The notes beneath the pieces were generated by a model that was not told where the DNA came from, made no database searches, and was given only the letters and a program-made list of their open reading frames with translations. A stretch of DNA of 64,000 nt from Metopolophium dirhodum. Its lineage: Eukaryota > Arthropoda > Insecta > Hemiptera > Aphididae. The translations under genes were made by a program, and so were the position numbers. Positions 31,500-42,849 of the stretch are shown here, one piece after another (the first letter of the stretch is position 1; each line of letters opens with the position of its first letter). The DNA lies in contig NC_083565.1 of NCBI RefSeq assembly GCF_019925205.1, positions 27,308,241 through 27,372,240 on the forward strand, read 5' to 3'.

Positions 31500-34400
31500 G
31501 AGTATTATTCTTTTATTGCATTTTAGCTAATGATGCCAACCGAGGTCAGCAAAATTTCTAGGTGAATATGTTTGTTCAAAAAATTCCTTAGAAAATATCT
31601 TTCATGGTATTAAGACCTCCTGGATATATTTTTCTTGTAATTATTAAAACGTGTCGGTAAATGTAAAAAAAAATAAAAAAACTAATATTATTCTTTTATT
31701 GCATTTTCGGCAATGATCCCAATCGAGGTCGGCCAAAGTTCGTGGTGAATATGAATGTTCATAAAATTCCTTAGAAAATATCTTATATGGTATTAAGACC
31801 TCCTGGATATATTTTTCTTGCAATTATTAAAATGTATTGGTAAATGTAAACAATATAAAAAAACTAATATTATTCTTTTATTGCATTCTCGGCAATGATG
31901 CCAATGGAGGTCAGCAAAAGTTATTGGTGAATATGAATGTTCATAAAATTCCTAAAGAATATCTTATATGGTATTAAGACCATCTGAACATATTTTACTT
32001 TCAAACTATGAGATCGTTCCAGCTAATGTAAAAGATATAAAAAAAAGAATATTATTCTTTTATTGCATTTTCGGCAATGATGCCAATCGAGTTTAGCCAA
32101 AGTTCTTGGTGAATATGAATGTTCATTAAATTCCTTAGAAAATATCTTATATGGTATTATGACCTTCTGAATATATTTTACATGCAAATTGTTAAAACGT
32201 ATCGGCAAATGTAAAAAAATATAAAAAAAACGATAAAACTTTTGAGGCATTTTCAGCAATGATCCCAATCGAGGTCGGCCAATGTTCTTGGTGAATATGA
32301 ATGTTCGTAATATTCCTTACAAAAGATTGTAATAGTATTTAGACTTCCTAGTCATATTTTACTATCAGAGTATGAAATCGTATCAGCTAATGTCAAATAT
32401 ATTAAAAAACGAATAGGTATCATTCTTTTAATACATTTTAGCTAATGATGCCAACCGAGGTCAGCAAAATATCTTGGTGAATATGAATGTTCAAAAAATT
32501 CCTTAGAAAATATCTTTCATGGTATTAAGACCTCCTGGATATATTTTACTTGCAAATTATTAAAACGTATCTGCAAATGTAATAAATATAAAAGAACGAA
32601 TATTATTCTTTTCTTGCATTTTCGGAAATGATCCCAATCGCGGTCGGCCAAAGTTCGTGGTGAATATGAATGTTCATAAAATTCCTTAAAAAATATCTTA
32701 TATGGTATTAAGACCTCCTGGATATATTTTTCTTGCAATTATTAAAACGTATTGGTAAATGTAAACAATATTAAAAAACTAATATTATTCTTTTATTGCA
32801 TTCTCGGCAATGATCCCAATCGAGGTCGGCCAATGTTCTTGGTGAATATGTATGTTCATAAAATTCCATAGAAAATATTTTTCATGGTATTAAGACCTCC
32901 TGGATATATTTTACTTGCAATTATTAAAACGTATCGGAAAATGTAAATAATATAAAAAAACGAATATTATTCTTTTATTGCATTTTCGGCAATGATCCCA
33001 ATCGAGGTCAGCCAATGTTCGTGGTGAATATGAATGTTCATAAAATTCCTTAGAAAATATCTTATAAGGTATTAAGACCTTCTGGATATATTTTTCTTGC
33101 AATTATTAAAACGTATCGTTAAATGTAAAAAATATAAAAAAACTAATATTATTCTTTTATTGCATTTTCGGCAATGATCCCAATCGAGGTCAGCAAAATT
33201 TCTTGGTGAATATATATGTTCATAAAATTCCTTAGAAAATATCTTATATGGTATTATGATCTTCTAGATATATTTTACTTGCAAAGTATGAAACCGTATC
33301 AGCAAATGTAAAAAATATTAAACAACGAAGAAGTATCATTCTTTTAATACATTTTTGCCAATGTTGCCAACCGAGGTCAGCAAAATGTCTTGGTGAATAT
33401 GAATGTTCGTAATATTCCTTACAAATGATTGAAATAGTATGTAGAATTCCTAGTTATATTTTAATATCAGTTTATGATAACGTATCAGCTAATGTTAAAA
33501 ATATAAAAGAACGAACATTATACTTTTAAGGCATTTTCGGCTTTGATGCCCATCGAGGTCAGCCAAAGTTCGTGTTGGATATGAATGTTCACAAAATTCC
33601 TTAGAAAATATCTTATATGGTATTATGACCTTCTGGATATATTTTACTTGCAAATTATGAAAACGTATCAGAAAATGAAAAAATATTAAAAATCGAATAT
33701 TATTCTTTTATTGCATTTTTGACAATGATCCCAATCAAAGTCGGCCAAAGTGCGTGGTGAATACGAATGTTCGTAATATTCCTTACAAAAGACTGTGATA
33801 GAATTGAGACTTCCTAGTCATATTTTACTATCAGAGTATGAAATCGTAGCAGCAAATGTAAAAATATAAAAAACCGAATATAATTTTTGTATTGCATTTT
33901 CGTCAATGATGCCAATCGAGGTCGGCCAAAGATCTCGGGGAATATGAATGTTCATAAAATTGCTTAGAAAATATCTTATATGGTATTAAGACCATCTGAA
34001 CATATTTTACTTTCATACTATGAGATCGTTCCAGCTAATGTAAAAGATATAAAAAAAAGAATATAATTCTTTTATTGCATTTTCGGCAATGATGCCAATC
34101 GAGCCAAAGTTTTTGGTGAATATGAATGTTCATAAACTTCCTTAGAAAATATCTTATATGATATAATGACCTTTTGGATATATTTTACTTGCAAATTATG
34201 AAAACGTATCAGAAAATGAAAAAATATAAAAAAACGAATATTATACTTTTAAGGCATTTTCGGTAATGATCCCAATCGAGGGCGGCCAATGTTCTTGGTG
34301 AATATGAATGTTCGTAATATTCCTTACAAAAGACTGTAATAGTATTTAGACTTCCTTAGTCATATTTTACTATCAGAGTATGAAATCGTATCAGCAAATG

Positions 34401-35035
34401 TAAAAAATATAAAAAAAAGAATATTATTCTTTTATCGCATTTTCGGCAATGATGCCAATCGAGGTCACCAAAATTTCTTGGTGAATATGAATGTTCACAA
34501 AATTTCTTAGAAAATATCCTATATGGTATGATGACCTTCTGGATATATTTTACTTGCAAATCATGAAAACGTATCGGCAAATGTGAAAAATATAAAAAAA
34601 CGATTATTATTAATTTATTGCGTTTACGGCAATGATGCCAATCGAGGTCAGCAAAATTTTTTGGTGAATATGAATGTTCGATATATTCCTTACAAGTGAT
34701 TGAAATAGTATGTAGACTTCTTAGTCATATTTTAATATCAGGTTATGAAAACGTATCAGCTTATGTCAAATATATTAAAAAACGAATATTATTCTTTTAT
34801 TGCATTTTCGCAATGATCCCAATCAAGGTTGGCCAAAGTGCGTGGTGAATACGAATGTTCATAATATTCCTTACAAAAGACTGTGATAGTATTTTGACTT
34901 CCTAGTCATATTTTACTATCAGAGTATGAAATCGTAGCAGCAAATGTAAGAAATATAAAAAAAAAGAATAATATTCTTTTATTTCAATTTTGATAATGAT
35001 GCCTATCGAGGACGGAAAATATTCTTGGTGAATAT
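31500..35035. repeat. AT-rich satellite, monomer about 182 bp, first block
   Basis: The phrase (C)CAATCGAGGTC recurs at about 31,721, 31,903, 32,085 and 32,267, a period of 182 bp, for about 19 monomers. The conserved core reads GCATTTTCGGCAATGATGCC, then AATCGAGGTCGGCCAAAGTT, then CTTGGTGAATATGAATGTTC. The following part comes in two classes: a 'ttcataaaattccttagaaaatatc' class and a 'cgtaatattccttacaaaagactg' class. Open frames found here are reads through monomers and are not genes. The block ends exactly where Gypsy-2 begins. Confidence 0.95.
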
Positions 35036-35057
35036 TGTAGTAAACCAGCGGTATTTT
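35036..35057 (+). repeat. Gypsy-2 5' LTR stub
   Basis: TGTAGTAAACCAGCGGTATT matches the first 20 bp of the 3' LTR with two differences (TGTAGTAAACCGGTGGTATT at 42,850). The sequence then passes directly into gag reading frame. The rest of the 5' LTR, the primer-binding site and the start of gag are deleted. Confidence 0.8.
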
Positions 35058-35720
35058 CGCAAACTGGACCGAACCTAATAACCACCTTCGTAACGTTTTT
35101 GGGGCACCACATTCGATTAATTATTTACAATCACAACTGAGTAATATTAGGCAACGATCCGACGATGACATACATAGTTTTGCCGGACGAACCGAAAAAT
35201 GTTATCACGAATTGGTAGGAGTGTTAACACTAGGACTAGAGCCAGGCTCAGCCACCGCGGTAGCCGCATCCCATAAAACAGGGACACTCACTGCATTTGT
35301 TAACGGGGCGAAACCCGCCATTAGGTCATTTTTACGTGCGCGTGACATAGCTTCTCTCGAACAAGCAATTACTATCGTGATTGAGGAGGAACAAGACCTC
35401 CAACACATTAACCGACGATTTAACACGGACAAAATTCAAGGTAAAAATAATACGAATAATAAAAGAAACATTAAATGCAATAAATGTAATAAAATGGGGC
35501 ACTACGCGAACGAATGCCGCAGTAGCATGGGCACCGCGTCTAACACGTATTTTAGAAATCCCATAAATAACCGCGATGACAAAACTAGTATAGTCAAACG
35601 GGAATATCAGGGTCAAGTTCTATTTTGCGCGTACTGTAAAAAAACTAACCACAACATAAAAGATCGTAGGAAACGCATGTATAACGAAAAAAATAAAAGT
35701 AAAAACGAAAACGAAAATGC
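35058..35720 (+). pseudogene. gag: Gypsy-2 gag, C-terminal half with zinc knuckle
   Basis: The frame is open from the LTR junction with no start codon of its own. Capsid-type sequence (INYLQSQLSNIRQRSDDDIH, SFAGRTEKCYHELVG) is followed by a canonical CCHC knuckle CNKCNKMGHYANEC (35,475-35,517). A second knuckle-like motif CAYCKKTNHNIKDR has lost the last Cys. Gag would build the particle and bind RNA. It continues in frame into the protease and RT, so here gag and pol are one frame up to the TGA at 36,817-36,819. Confidence 0.8.
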
Positions 35721-36350
35721 TACAGGTACCCGTACGGTAAACGAGATTAATCAAAATCATGTACGAGTGGTCACAGATTTTAAAGAGGAACTCATAATGT
35801 GCGGATCACATAATTTCAATCCGCATAACATGTTATTAATTGACTCCGGGGCAGAAATGAATCTTATTAAAATTTCGGCACTCGACGGACAGGTAGTCAT
35901 AAACGAATACGAAAAACGTACCATTAAAGGTATAAATGAAATACCTATTTTCACTATAGGAACGGTGGTCACGACTATGCAAATTAACTCGGTCGACGTT
36001 CTTATAAAATTCGACGTCGTGTTCAACGACTTTCCAATTACAGAATCAGGAATCATAGGGCGTAACTTCTTAAAACAAAATAAAGTCATTATGGACTATA
36101 GCCAAAACTTATTGACCATACCCGAACAAACCTGTTCGAAAGAAATTATATTACCACCTCGCAGTAACTGTGTATTATTAATCAAAAATGACGAACACAT
36201 CACGTGTAAAAATATAACTATAAAAAAACAAGACGTGAACGAAAACGTCATTATCGCTAACAGTATTAGCCCTGTTAATAGCAATACAATTATAAGCAAC
36301 ATAATAAATATTTCCGAGGAACCTTTTGTCATTGATGAGTTAACCACTCA
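35721..36350 (+). pseudogene. pol: Gypsy-2 aspartic protease region
   Basis: MLLIDSGAEMNLI has the catalytic DSGA motif (codons 35,842-35,853). ITESGIIGRNFL (about 36,040-36,075) is the second signature (IIGR-F in place of LLG-D). Spacing of about 70 residues is normal. It is in frame with gag before it and RT after it. Activity cannot be judged, but both signatures are intact. Confidence 0.8.
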
Positions 36351-37336
36351 ACATATTGAGTGGGAACCATACCTCGAAACGGTCTTAACTGCTTCTTTCG
36401 TAGACACAAAAAGTAGCAATCGCATAACAGTATTAAAAAACGAAATTAACACGGACGATTTAAATCGCGAGGAGCGCGAACGTATCTTAGAATTATGCTG
36501 TAGCTACGCGGACTTATTTTACTTACCGGGGGACTATTTAAGCGCCACCGATGTCGTGACACACGAAATTAATACACCGCGTTGCACTAAACCAATTAAT
36601 ATACGACTGTATCGTTTACCTTGGGCTTACCAGGAAGAAATTGAAAAACAAATTAAAGAAATGAAACGGAACAATATAATTCGCGATTCCAAGTCACCTT
36701 TCAACTTCCCTCTCGTAGTAGTCAAAAAGAAAAATTTAGACGCGACAGGGAAACCAAAATTACGAGTTTGCGTAGATTTTCGTAAACTTTATGAAGTAAC
36801 TGAAAATGAAGCCTATTGACTTCCGAACTTACTTGAGATCCTAGAGTCCCTAGGATCCTCCAAATACTTCACTACTCTAGATTTGGCAAATGGATATCAT
36901 CAGTTACATGTAAATCCAGCCGATACCCACAAGACCACCTTTTCTACTAAGTCCGGTCATTATGAATATTTACGTATGCCATTTGGACTAAGTTCAGCTC
37001 CGGCAACATTTACACGCGCTATGAAATCCGTTCTAATGGGTTTTGAGGAAATGTGCACCGCATATTTAGATGATACAGTGGTACACGGATCCAGCTTAAA
37101 TGACCATCAGAAAAAACTAGGACAGGTGTTCGATAGGTTACGCGTACATAAACTTAAATTACAACCCCAAAAGTGCTCGTTCTTACGGAAAGAGGATAAA
37201 AATATTTGGGACATGTAATTAACGAAAACGGGGTATCGCCTGATCCTAGTAAATTAAAATGCATTCGGGAATACCCGAAACCAAAAAACGCAAAGGATAT
37301 TAAATCATTTCTAGAACTTCTTTTATTACAGACGGT
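36351..37336 (+). pseudogene. pol: Gypsy-2 reverse transcriptase with breaks
   Basis: Motifs in order: PINIRLYRLPWAYQEEI, IIRDSKSPFNFPLVVVKKK, RVCVDFRKL, a TGA at 36,817-36,819, LPNLLEILESLG, FTTLDLANGYHQL (catalytic Asp), YLRMPFGLSSAPATFTRAM and YLDD at 37,062-37,073. A frameshift near 37,190-37,200 and another near 37,320 interrupt the thumb and connection region. The stretch 36,820-37,218 is otherwise clean. Similarity to Gypsy-1 RT is low, so the two elements belong to different lineages. Confidence 0.88.
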
Positions 37337-37860
37337 TTGTCGATAACTTTGCTAACTTACTTACTTAAAAAAGACGTACCATTTAACAGGACCGATAACT
37401 GTGAACATAGCTTTGAGGAACTTAAAAAAGGTTTAATGAACCCGCCATTACTAGTCTATCCGGATTGGAAAAACGGGGAGTTTAACTTGATGACCGACGC
37501 GAGTCAATACGCAATAGGGGCCGTTTTATCACAGGGAGCAGTCCCCAAAGACCAACCTATCGCATACGCAAGTAGGACATTAAATAAAGCTGAATGTAAC
37601 TATAGCGTGGTTCAAAAAGAGTTAATATCCATTGTATGGGCCGTGAAATATTTTAGACCATATTTGTATGGACGTAATTTCAATATTATTACCGATCATC
37701 GACCTCTAACCTCTAACCTCTAACCTCTAATACCTGTTTGGTATTAAGGACGTGTCGTCGCAACTTATGCGCTGGTGTCTGCAACTCGCTGATTACGATT
37801 ATACTATTATCTATAGGGCGGGACCCGAGCATTGGAACGCCGACTGTTTATCGCGTATAC
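37337..37860 (+). pseudogene. pol: Gypsy-2 RNase H interrupted by a heptamer expansion
   Basis: Catalytic residues are visible in MTDASQYAIGAVLSQ, VQKELISIVWAVKYFR and ITDHRPL. Directly after, CCTCTAA is repeated four times (37,703-37,730) and shifts the frame. The second part resumes at 37,752 with VSSQLMRWCLQLADYDYTI and ends NADCLSRI. The chain degrades the RNA strand of the hybrid during reverse transcription. The heptamer run disables the C-terminal part. Confidence 0.85.
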
Positions 37861-38109
37861 GAGTAGTACAAACGGGTTCAACTAATGTCAATACTGAGTT
37901 CGATGAATTCTGTGCCGCAGAAAGTAAACCGATATTCAATTCTAAAATTCTCGAAACTACGGGTTACATTAGCAAGGTCACGGAGAGCGAAAATATTATC
38001 GTCACGATTTCCGAAGACAAAATAATTACACACCCGATGGTGCGCGAAATCATAAAAAACATTGACCTTAATAAAATTCAATTTTCGAACGATAATCAGT
38101 TCTATACGC

Positions 38110-38352
38110 ACGCCGATGGACCAAAATTAATAGTGTTATATGGCATCACCAAAACACATACAACACCGCTCAAGGCGGAAACTATTTATTCAGCGTTACA
38201 AAATATTCGGGAATATTGCATCACGAATCAGATTAAATCTTTCTCCACGGTCAAAATAGACGGACCTACCTCATTAACAAACTACTTGAGAATTCGAACA
38301 ATGTTTCGGTACGTGTTTCGATCGACCGAAATCGTGATAAAAATATACACAG
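38110..38352 (+). pseudogene. Degenerate macro-like segment between RNase H and integrase of Gypsy-2
   Basis: This segment aligns by eye with the second half of the Gypsy-1 macro domain. VLYGITK matches VLYLITK, IYSALQNIREYCITNQI matches IFKTLANPRKFCIENNI, TVKI matches LPKI, and IRTMFRYVFRSTEI matches ISTMIKFIFQDTQI. The Lys of the ITK motif is kept (codon 38,151-38,153), but the GxxD loop carrying the catalytic Asp is replaced (GPTSL). Inference: a structural, probably non-catalytic, macro-derived module in the linker before the integrase zinc finger. It lies in the open frame 37,752-38,573. Confidence 0.55.
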
Positions 38353-38379
38353 TTGAACGTTTTACCGACGAGGAAAAAC

Positions 38380-39404
38380 AACAAATTATTTATGAACACC
38401 ACAATTCACCTCTGGGCGGACACTCCGGTATATCGCGCACATTGAAACGATTAAAACTTAATCACGACAGGCGTAATATTAGAAAAGACGTTAAACGTTA
38501 TATTAAAAACTGCGAACTATGTCAGAAAAATAAATCACATGTTAAGACAAAACAACCTATGATGATAACCTAACATTTCGAACGGATCTGTCTTGATATT
38601 GTAGGGCCACTACCTAAAACTCTGATGGGAAACATGTATATACTAACACTACAGGAAGAGTTATCTCGTTATATACTCGCTATCGCACTTTCTTCGACTG
38701 ACGCTCCAACCGTGGCACAAGCCTTTGTCGAATGTTTCGTATGTACATACGGAATTCCAAAATCCATTTTAACCGATTGCGGAACAAACTTTTTATCCGA
38801 CATTTTTAAAAGCATGTGTAAACTGTTAGACGTTAAAAAGATTCAGACGACTGAATGGCACCCACAAGGAAACGGTTTTTTAGAACGGTCCCACAAAACA
38901 TTGAAAGCGTACTTACGTAGCTTCGTGGACAAGGACAGTAATTGGGATAAACTTCTATGTTACGCAACTTTCTGTTATAACACGACAGTGCATACGTCTA
39001 CAAACTTTACGCCATACGAATTAGTATTTGGAACCAAACCTACAGTTCCGTCAGCGTTTCATAAGGAACCTGAACCACAATATAATTACGATAATTATGT
39101 TTTCGATCTTAAACGCATTATGCAAGAAACGTATAAAATAGCTAGGAAAAACCTTATTCAAAAAAAGGAAGCTAACAAAGAATATTACGATAGAACTATG
39201 AACGCCATCGACCTACACGTGAGCGATAAAGTGTTAATTAAGGAACAGAATAAAAAGAACGCGCTTAGTTTAAATTGGTTAGGGCCATTCGAAGTTCTGT
39301 TAGTACATGACAATGAAAACATAACTATACAAAAAGGCCGTCGCGAGTATCGTATCCATAAAAATAACGTTAAGCGTTATTACGACGATGACGATAATGA
39401 ATAA
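38380..39404 (+). pseudogene. pol: Gypsy-2 integrase
   Basis: The HHCC zinc domain is present (EHHNSPLGGHSG ... CELCQKNK). A TAA follows at 38,571-38,573. The same frame then continues with CLDIVGPLP (Asp codon 38,594-38,596), LTDCGTNFLS (Asp 38,775-38,777) and FLERSHKTLK (Glu 38,883-38,885). This gives a complete D,D(35)E triad. The C-terminal part (NWLGPFEVLL, RIHKNNVKRY) resembles the usual beta-barrel and ends in an acidic tail. The stretch 38,625-39,404 is 259 codons without a break. It would insert the cDNA. Only the single stop separates the zinc domain from the core. Confidence 0.9.
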
Positions 39405-39459
39405 ATAAACCATAAATCTTTATATTTTCTTTTCCTCTATTTTCTATATTCTATTTCTA

Positions 39460-39473
39460 TTTTATTGTTTTAG
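39460..39473 (+). promoter_or_regulatory. Strong predicted 3' splice site upstream of the first unassigned ORF
   Basis: A long T/C-rich tract from about 39,421 ends in TTTTATTGTTTTAG at 39,473. The downstream frame is open immediately from this point. Errantivirus-like elements express downstream ORFs from spliced RNA, so this acceptor may serve a subgenomic message. Confidence 0.5.
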
Positions 39474-39474
39474 A

Positions 39475-39789
39475 GTGAAACAACACATTTTCATTAAGGA
39501 ACTTAGTACGGTAATCGGGTTCCAAAAACATTATCTTAACGCTTTATATCATGACGAAATACCAAGTTTTTTGATATGTCATATCGACACAGGAAACAAA
39601 AACTTACTTCAACCGTATTCACCCACCGAAATACTGGGAATTACTCGTACGCTCAATCATTTTTCGCATGACCTGATGAAGGGAAATCAACCACTTAGGA
39701 AACCATTGTGCCTAGTACTAAAGGATTTTATTGATAACACAGAGGACCCAACGGACATATTTGTTTACAAACGATTAACATTTCTATAA
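39475..39789 (+). CDS. Gypsy-2 unassigned ORF X1, 104 codons
   Basis: The frame is open from the splice-acceptor-like site at 39,473 to a TAA at 39,787-39,789. It lacks a local ATG at its start and would depend on an upstream exon. The product begins KQHIFIKELSTVIGF and looks soluble, with no signal peptide, membrane segment or metal-binding pattern. It sits between pol and env, where typical errantiviruses have nothing. It may be an exon joined to ORF X2. I do not recognise it. Confidence 0.45.
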   Translation: MKQHIFIKELSTVIGFQKHYLNALYHDEIPSFLICHIDTGNKNLLQPYSPTEILGITRTLNHFSHDLMKGNQPLRKPLCLVLKDFIDNTEDPTDIFVYKRLTFL

Positions 39790-40057
39790 TTATTCAAACT
39801 TAATTATTTTATATATATATCTCTATTTAATCACTAACCTACAACTATCTAACACTATATATATATCTAAAGCAACAATATGACTAATACGGTTTCTGTT
39901 GTTCAGCATGAAGTTTTTTTTTCGTGTTTTCTTTTTCTTAACAAAAACATTTTTTATAATCAATCTATTTTACAGCAAGATACCCGAGTACGCAATCGTA
40001 GATTTCGAATTTTGCAGCTACAGCTGAGATCACTTAATACTCATATCGGGCGCCATC

Positions 40058-40735
40058 ATGGGCCGATACCAGCCGGGTATCATCACAAAACTAGAGGGGC
40101 GCGCATTATTTTTACAAGAAAATCGAGCCATAACGGACAAAGAGTGGAAACATTTAGTGAAACATTTTCAATCTATATTTAGGGACAGACTTAAGTTACT
40201 ATACCCAATACTTGCACAACTTTACGATTCTGACCATACTCTTTCACCAAACCTTACGCAGCCCCAAATCAAGCAGCATCTAGACAAATATGACGCAATA
40301 TTAACCTGGGAGGGTAGTACAGATAAACAAATACTCCAACTTCTTAAAATAGACAAACCCATATTTTCATTACGTGGTTGGGATCTCCATATGGATGGTA
40401 ACTTTGTATTATTACTAACCGATTATGGGGAAAACCAACCCATAGCATCTATTCCGATAGGAAAGTACAAAAAGAACGGGCGATCACTTAAACTTGACGA
40501 GGCACACACTCTTATGTGTAGCGATCTTTTTTTTCACGGGGGATTGAAGCTCATGACCCCCGATCAGACGTCCAATGGACAAGGTGCCTGTTCTTACAAC
40601 TATATAAAATACATAGGGATATCATTAACGATGCGGAGTGGGCCAAACAAAACAAAGAGAGAAATATTCTCCCCGCACCAATATAATTTATATTATACAA
40701 TTAGTTTACAAGGGTTATGGTTTTCTATTAATTAA
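40058..40735 (+). CDS. Gypsy-2 unassigned ORF X2, intact 225 codons
   Basis: An ATG at 40,058 opens a 225-codon frame ending in TAA; the frame is closed by a TGA at about 40,026 just upstream. A good acceptor (TCTATTTTACAG at 39,964-39,975) lies 80 bp before. The protein is mixed alpha/beta in look, starts MGRYQPGIITKLEGRALFL, has GWDLHMDGNFVLLLTDYGEN in its middle, and has no signal peptide, membrane helix or zinc motif that I can see. It is the only long gene of Gypsy-2 with no internal break, in contrast to pol and env. Unknown function; an accessory protein of the element or a captured host gene are both possible. Confidence 0.55.
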   Translation: MGRYQPGIITKLEGRALFLQENRAITDKEWKHLVKHFQSIFRDRLKLLYPILAQLYDSDHTLSPNLTQPQIKQHLDKYDAILTWEGSTDKQILQLLKIDKPIFSLRGWDLHMDGNFVLLLTDYGENQPIASIPIGKYKKNGRSLKLDEAHTLMCSDLFFHGGLKLMTPDQTSNGQGACSYNYIKYIGISLTMRSGPNKTKREIFSPHQYNLYYTISLQGLWFSIN

Positions 40736-41001
40736 TAATATTAATTACGTTTTTTCTTATTTTATTATTATTATACTATATTACGGTATTTAAGATTTTA
40801 TTATCAAATTATTTTATGAGGGTTACGGGATTTAATTAATTATAATATTTTTTTTTATTATCATTCTATTTATTTTGCACTCATAATCATATTACTTCTT
40901 ATTAGTAGTTTCCTGAACAATGGAACGGGTATATCGAATACTATTAAGTTAAACTTTTATTATAAAACTATATTTAACTAATAAGCTGAAACGATTTTCA
41001 G
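40736..41001. other. AT-rich intergenic stretch before env
   Basis: A/T-rich and non-coding. It ends with an acceptor-like ACGATTTTCAG at 41,001, after which an env-type leader frame begins. Probably the 3' end of an intron for the env message. Confidence 0.45.
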
Positions 41002-42814
41002 ACTTATACTTCTGATAATACCATTCACGTCAGGAACTTTTCGATACACCGACGAACAACTAACACCGACACTCTGGCCTATACTACGAGAACCGGGGAC
41101 CTTTGAAACTTATTACGTCTCAATGGGACCTAACTGCATATATTAATCTTGCTAAGTATAAGGAACGGTTTGTTTATATTGACGATATTATGAACCAAAC
41201 TGAAACACTATGTATAACCATCGCACACAACGTCGATAACAATTGTAAAAACTTAGTGTACATAGCTAATACTATAGTAAAGGAACTACATAAAAGAAGG
41301 GAACTAGTAATAGAATCCATAGAACATAAAATTTCCAAAAGAAGTACAACGTTAGGAACAATGGCAAAAGCAGCCAATACGGAATTTGTAATCTGGAATG
41401 TATAAAAAGATTTACTTTTAATATAGGACAAACGCACGACGCGACACAAACAAAATTCGTTAAAGAACAAATAAAAATAGTTAAATTACAAACCAAGTTT
41501 GACGAATACGAAAACTATAATACAACTTTTGTATATAACGAATCTATTAATATATCTAGGGAACAACAAACAAAAAATTACTTGTTAAAACACTTCGTAA
41601 TTATAAATTTGTTAATAACAAAACATATGTTAGAAACCAATACATTACTCGAAATAATACAACAAGCAAAAATAGGAATAATTCATACCAGTTTAATATC
41701 TCCACGCGAACTTTTAGAAAACATTAATGACATTAAAGTGTCATTACCTGGGGGCACCGATTTACCTACTGATTTAGACATACAAAATATTTACGAATGA
41801 GTAAAGCTCTCAGACATTACTATATACTATGCAAATGACAACTTAGTGTTTATACTTACTTTACCTCTAATCTATCAAAATGATTTTATTTTGTATAATT
41901 TAATACCTGTGCCAGTGTGCACCGGAAACGATTGTTATTATATAAAACCTAGTAATAAGTATCTAGCTATAAGTAAGACGAAAGAACACTATGCTCTTTA
42001 TGACGAATTTTATTACACACATTGTAAACACGCTAGAGACTTCCTTTTGTGTCCTGAAGGTAATCCATTACATCCACGTACTAGTAGACCAGCGTGCGAA
42101 GTACAATTACTCCAAGATCCTATAAAAGTTCCAACAAGCTGCGAAATCATGCACGTACAAATGGGTACATCCATCTTTCACAAAAAACGATTCAAAAACA
42201 AGTGGATCTACGTCACTAACTATGACATAGTATTCATCACCTGCGACGAAGATAAAGAATCCACCAGCCATACACTAAGAGGTATAGGAATCTTAAGATT
42301 AAACGAAACTTGTAAAGCGTACGCCACTAGAGACGTACTCATACCAGGAAAAGTCGATTACAAATCTGAATATATGGATTTCAACCCGAAATCAGTTTTA
42401 GAACACATAAAGGATATGCCGTTCACCGACAACAACATTTTAATGGAAGACTACCATGTTAAAACAAATAACATGGAGGACCTACATAAAGTGTCAGGTT
42501 CAAACAAACAATTAGAAAAACAACGGAAAGTCGACAACAAAATCGACGAGCTAAAAGACACGCAGGAACGCAACGATTATATACTATATGTAATAACAAG
42601 TAGTATTTTTATGACAGTAATCATATTAATAATAAGTATGGTTAAAGCAAAAACAGTAACAAATCACATGAAAGTAGCACAGTCACAGGAAGAAACAGAA
42701 GAACTAGACGCAAACCCAATGATGTCACCAAGAGGAATCGACATGGTCGAGTTTCCACTCGCACCAAGAAACAGCCCTACCGGCTACCCAACACTCCGAA
42801 CATTCTTGAATTAG
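41002..42814 (+). pseudogene. env: Gypsy-2 env-like gene (errantivirus/baculovirus-F type), broken
   Basis: Env would be a membrane fusion glycoprotein. After the acceptor at 41,001 comes a hydrophobic leader (LILLIIPFTSG). A frame change near 41,100 leads to an ectodomain part (41,103-41,405) with a basic SKR step resembling a furin-type cleavage site near 41,340. Another frame change follows near 41,405, and a TGA at 41,798-41,800. The longest open piece (41,846-42,814, 322 codons) has the PLIYQNDFILYNLIPVPV motif typical of the insect errantivirus Env family, many Cys, a single membrane helix (YVITSSIFMTVIILIISMV, about 42,585-42,640) and a short cytoplasmic tail. No functional protein can be made from this copy. 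Confidence 0.8.
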
Positions 42815-42838
42815 CGGAAGTCAGGGACTTCCATCTTC

Positions 42839-42849
42839 GAGGGAAGGAA
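42839..42849 (+). promoter_or_regulatory. Gypsy-2 polypurine tract
   Basis: GAGGGAAGGAA lies immediately before the 3' LTR start (TGTAGT at 42,850), the expected place for plus-strand DNA priming. Confidence 0.8.

Noticed and set aside
31500..35035. CRISPR-like array
   Set aside because: The spacing units are 182 bp, the 'spacers' are homologous to each other, and the setting is eukaryotic satellite.
37703..37730. Telomeric repeat insertion
   Set aside because: The unit is CCTCTAA, not the insect CCTAA, and is only 28 bp; slippage is enough to explain it.
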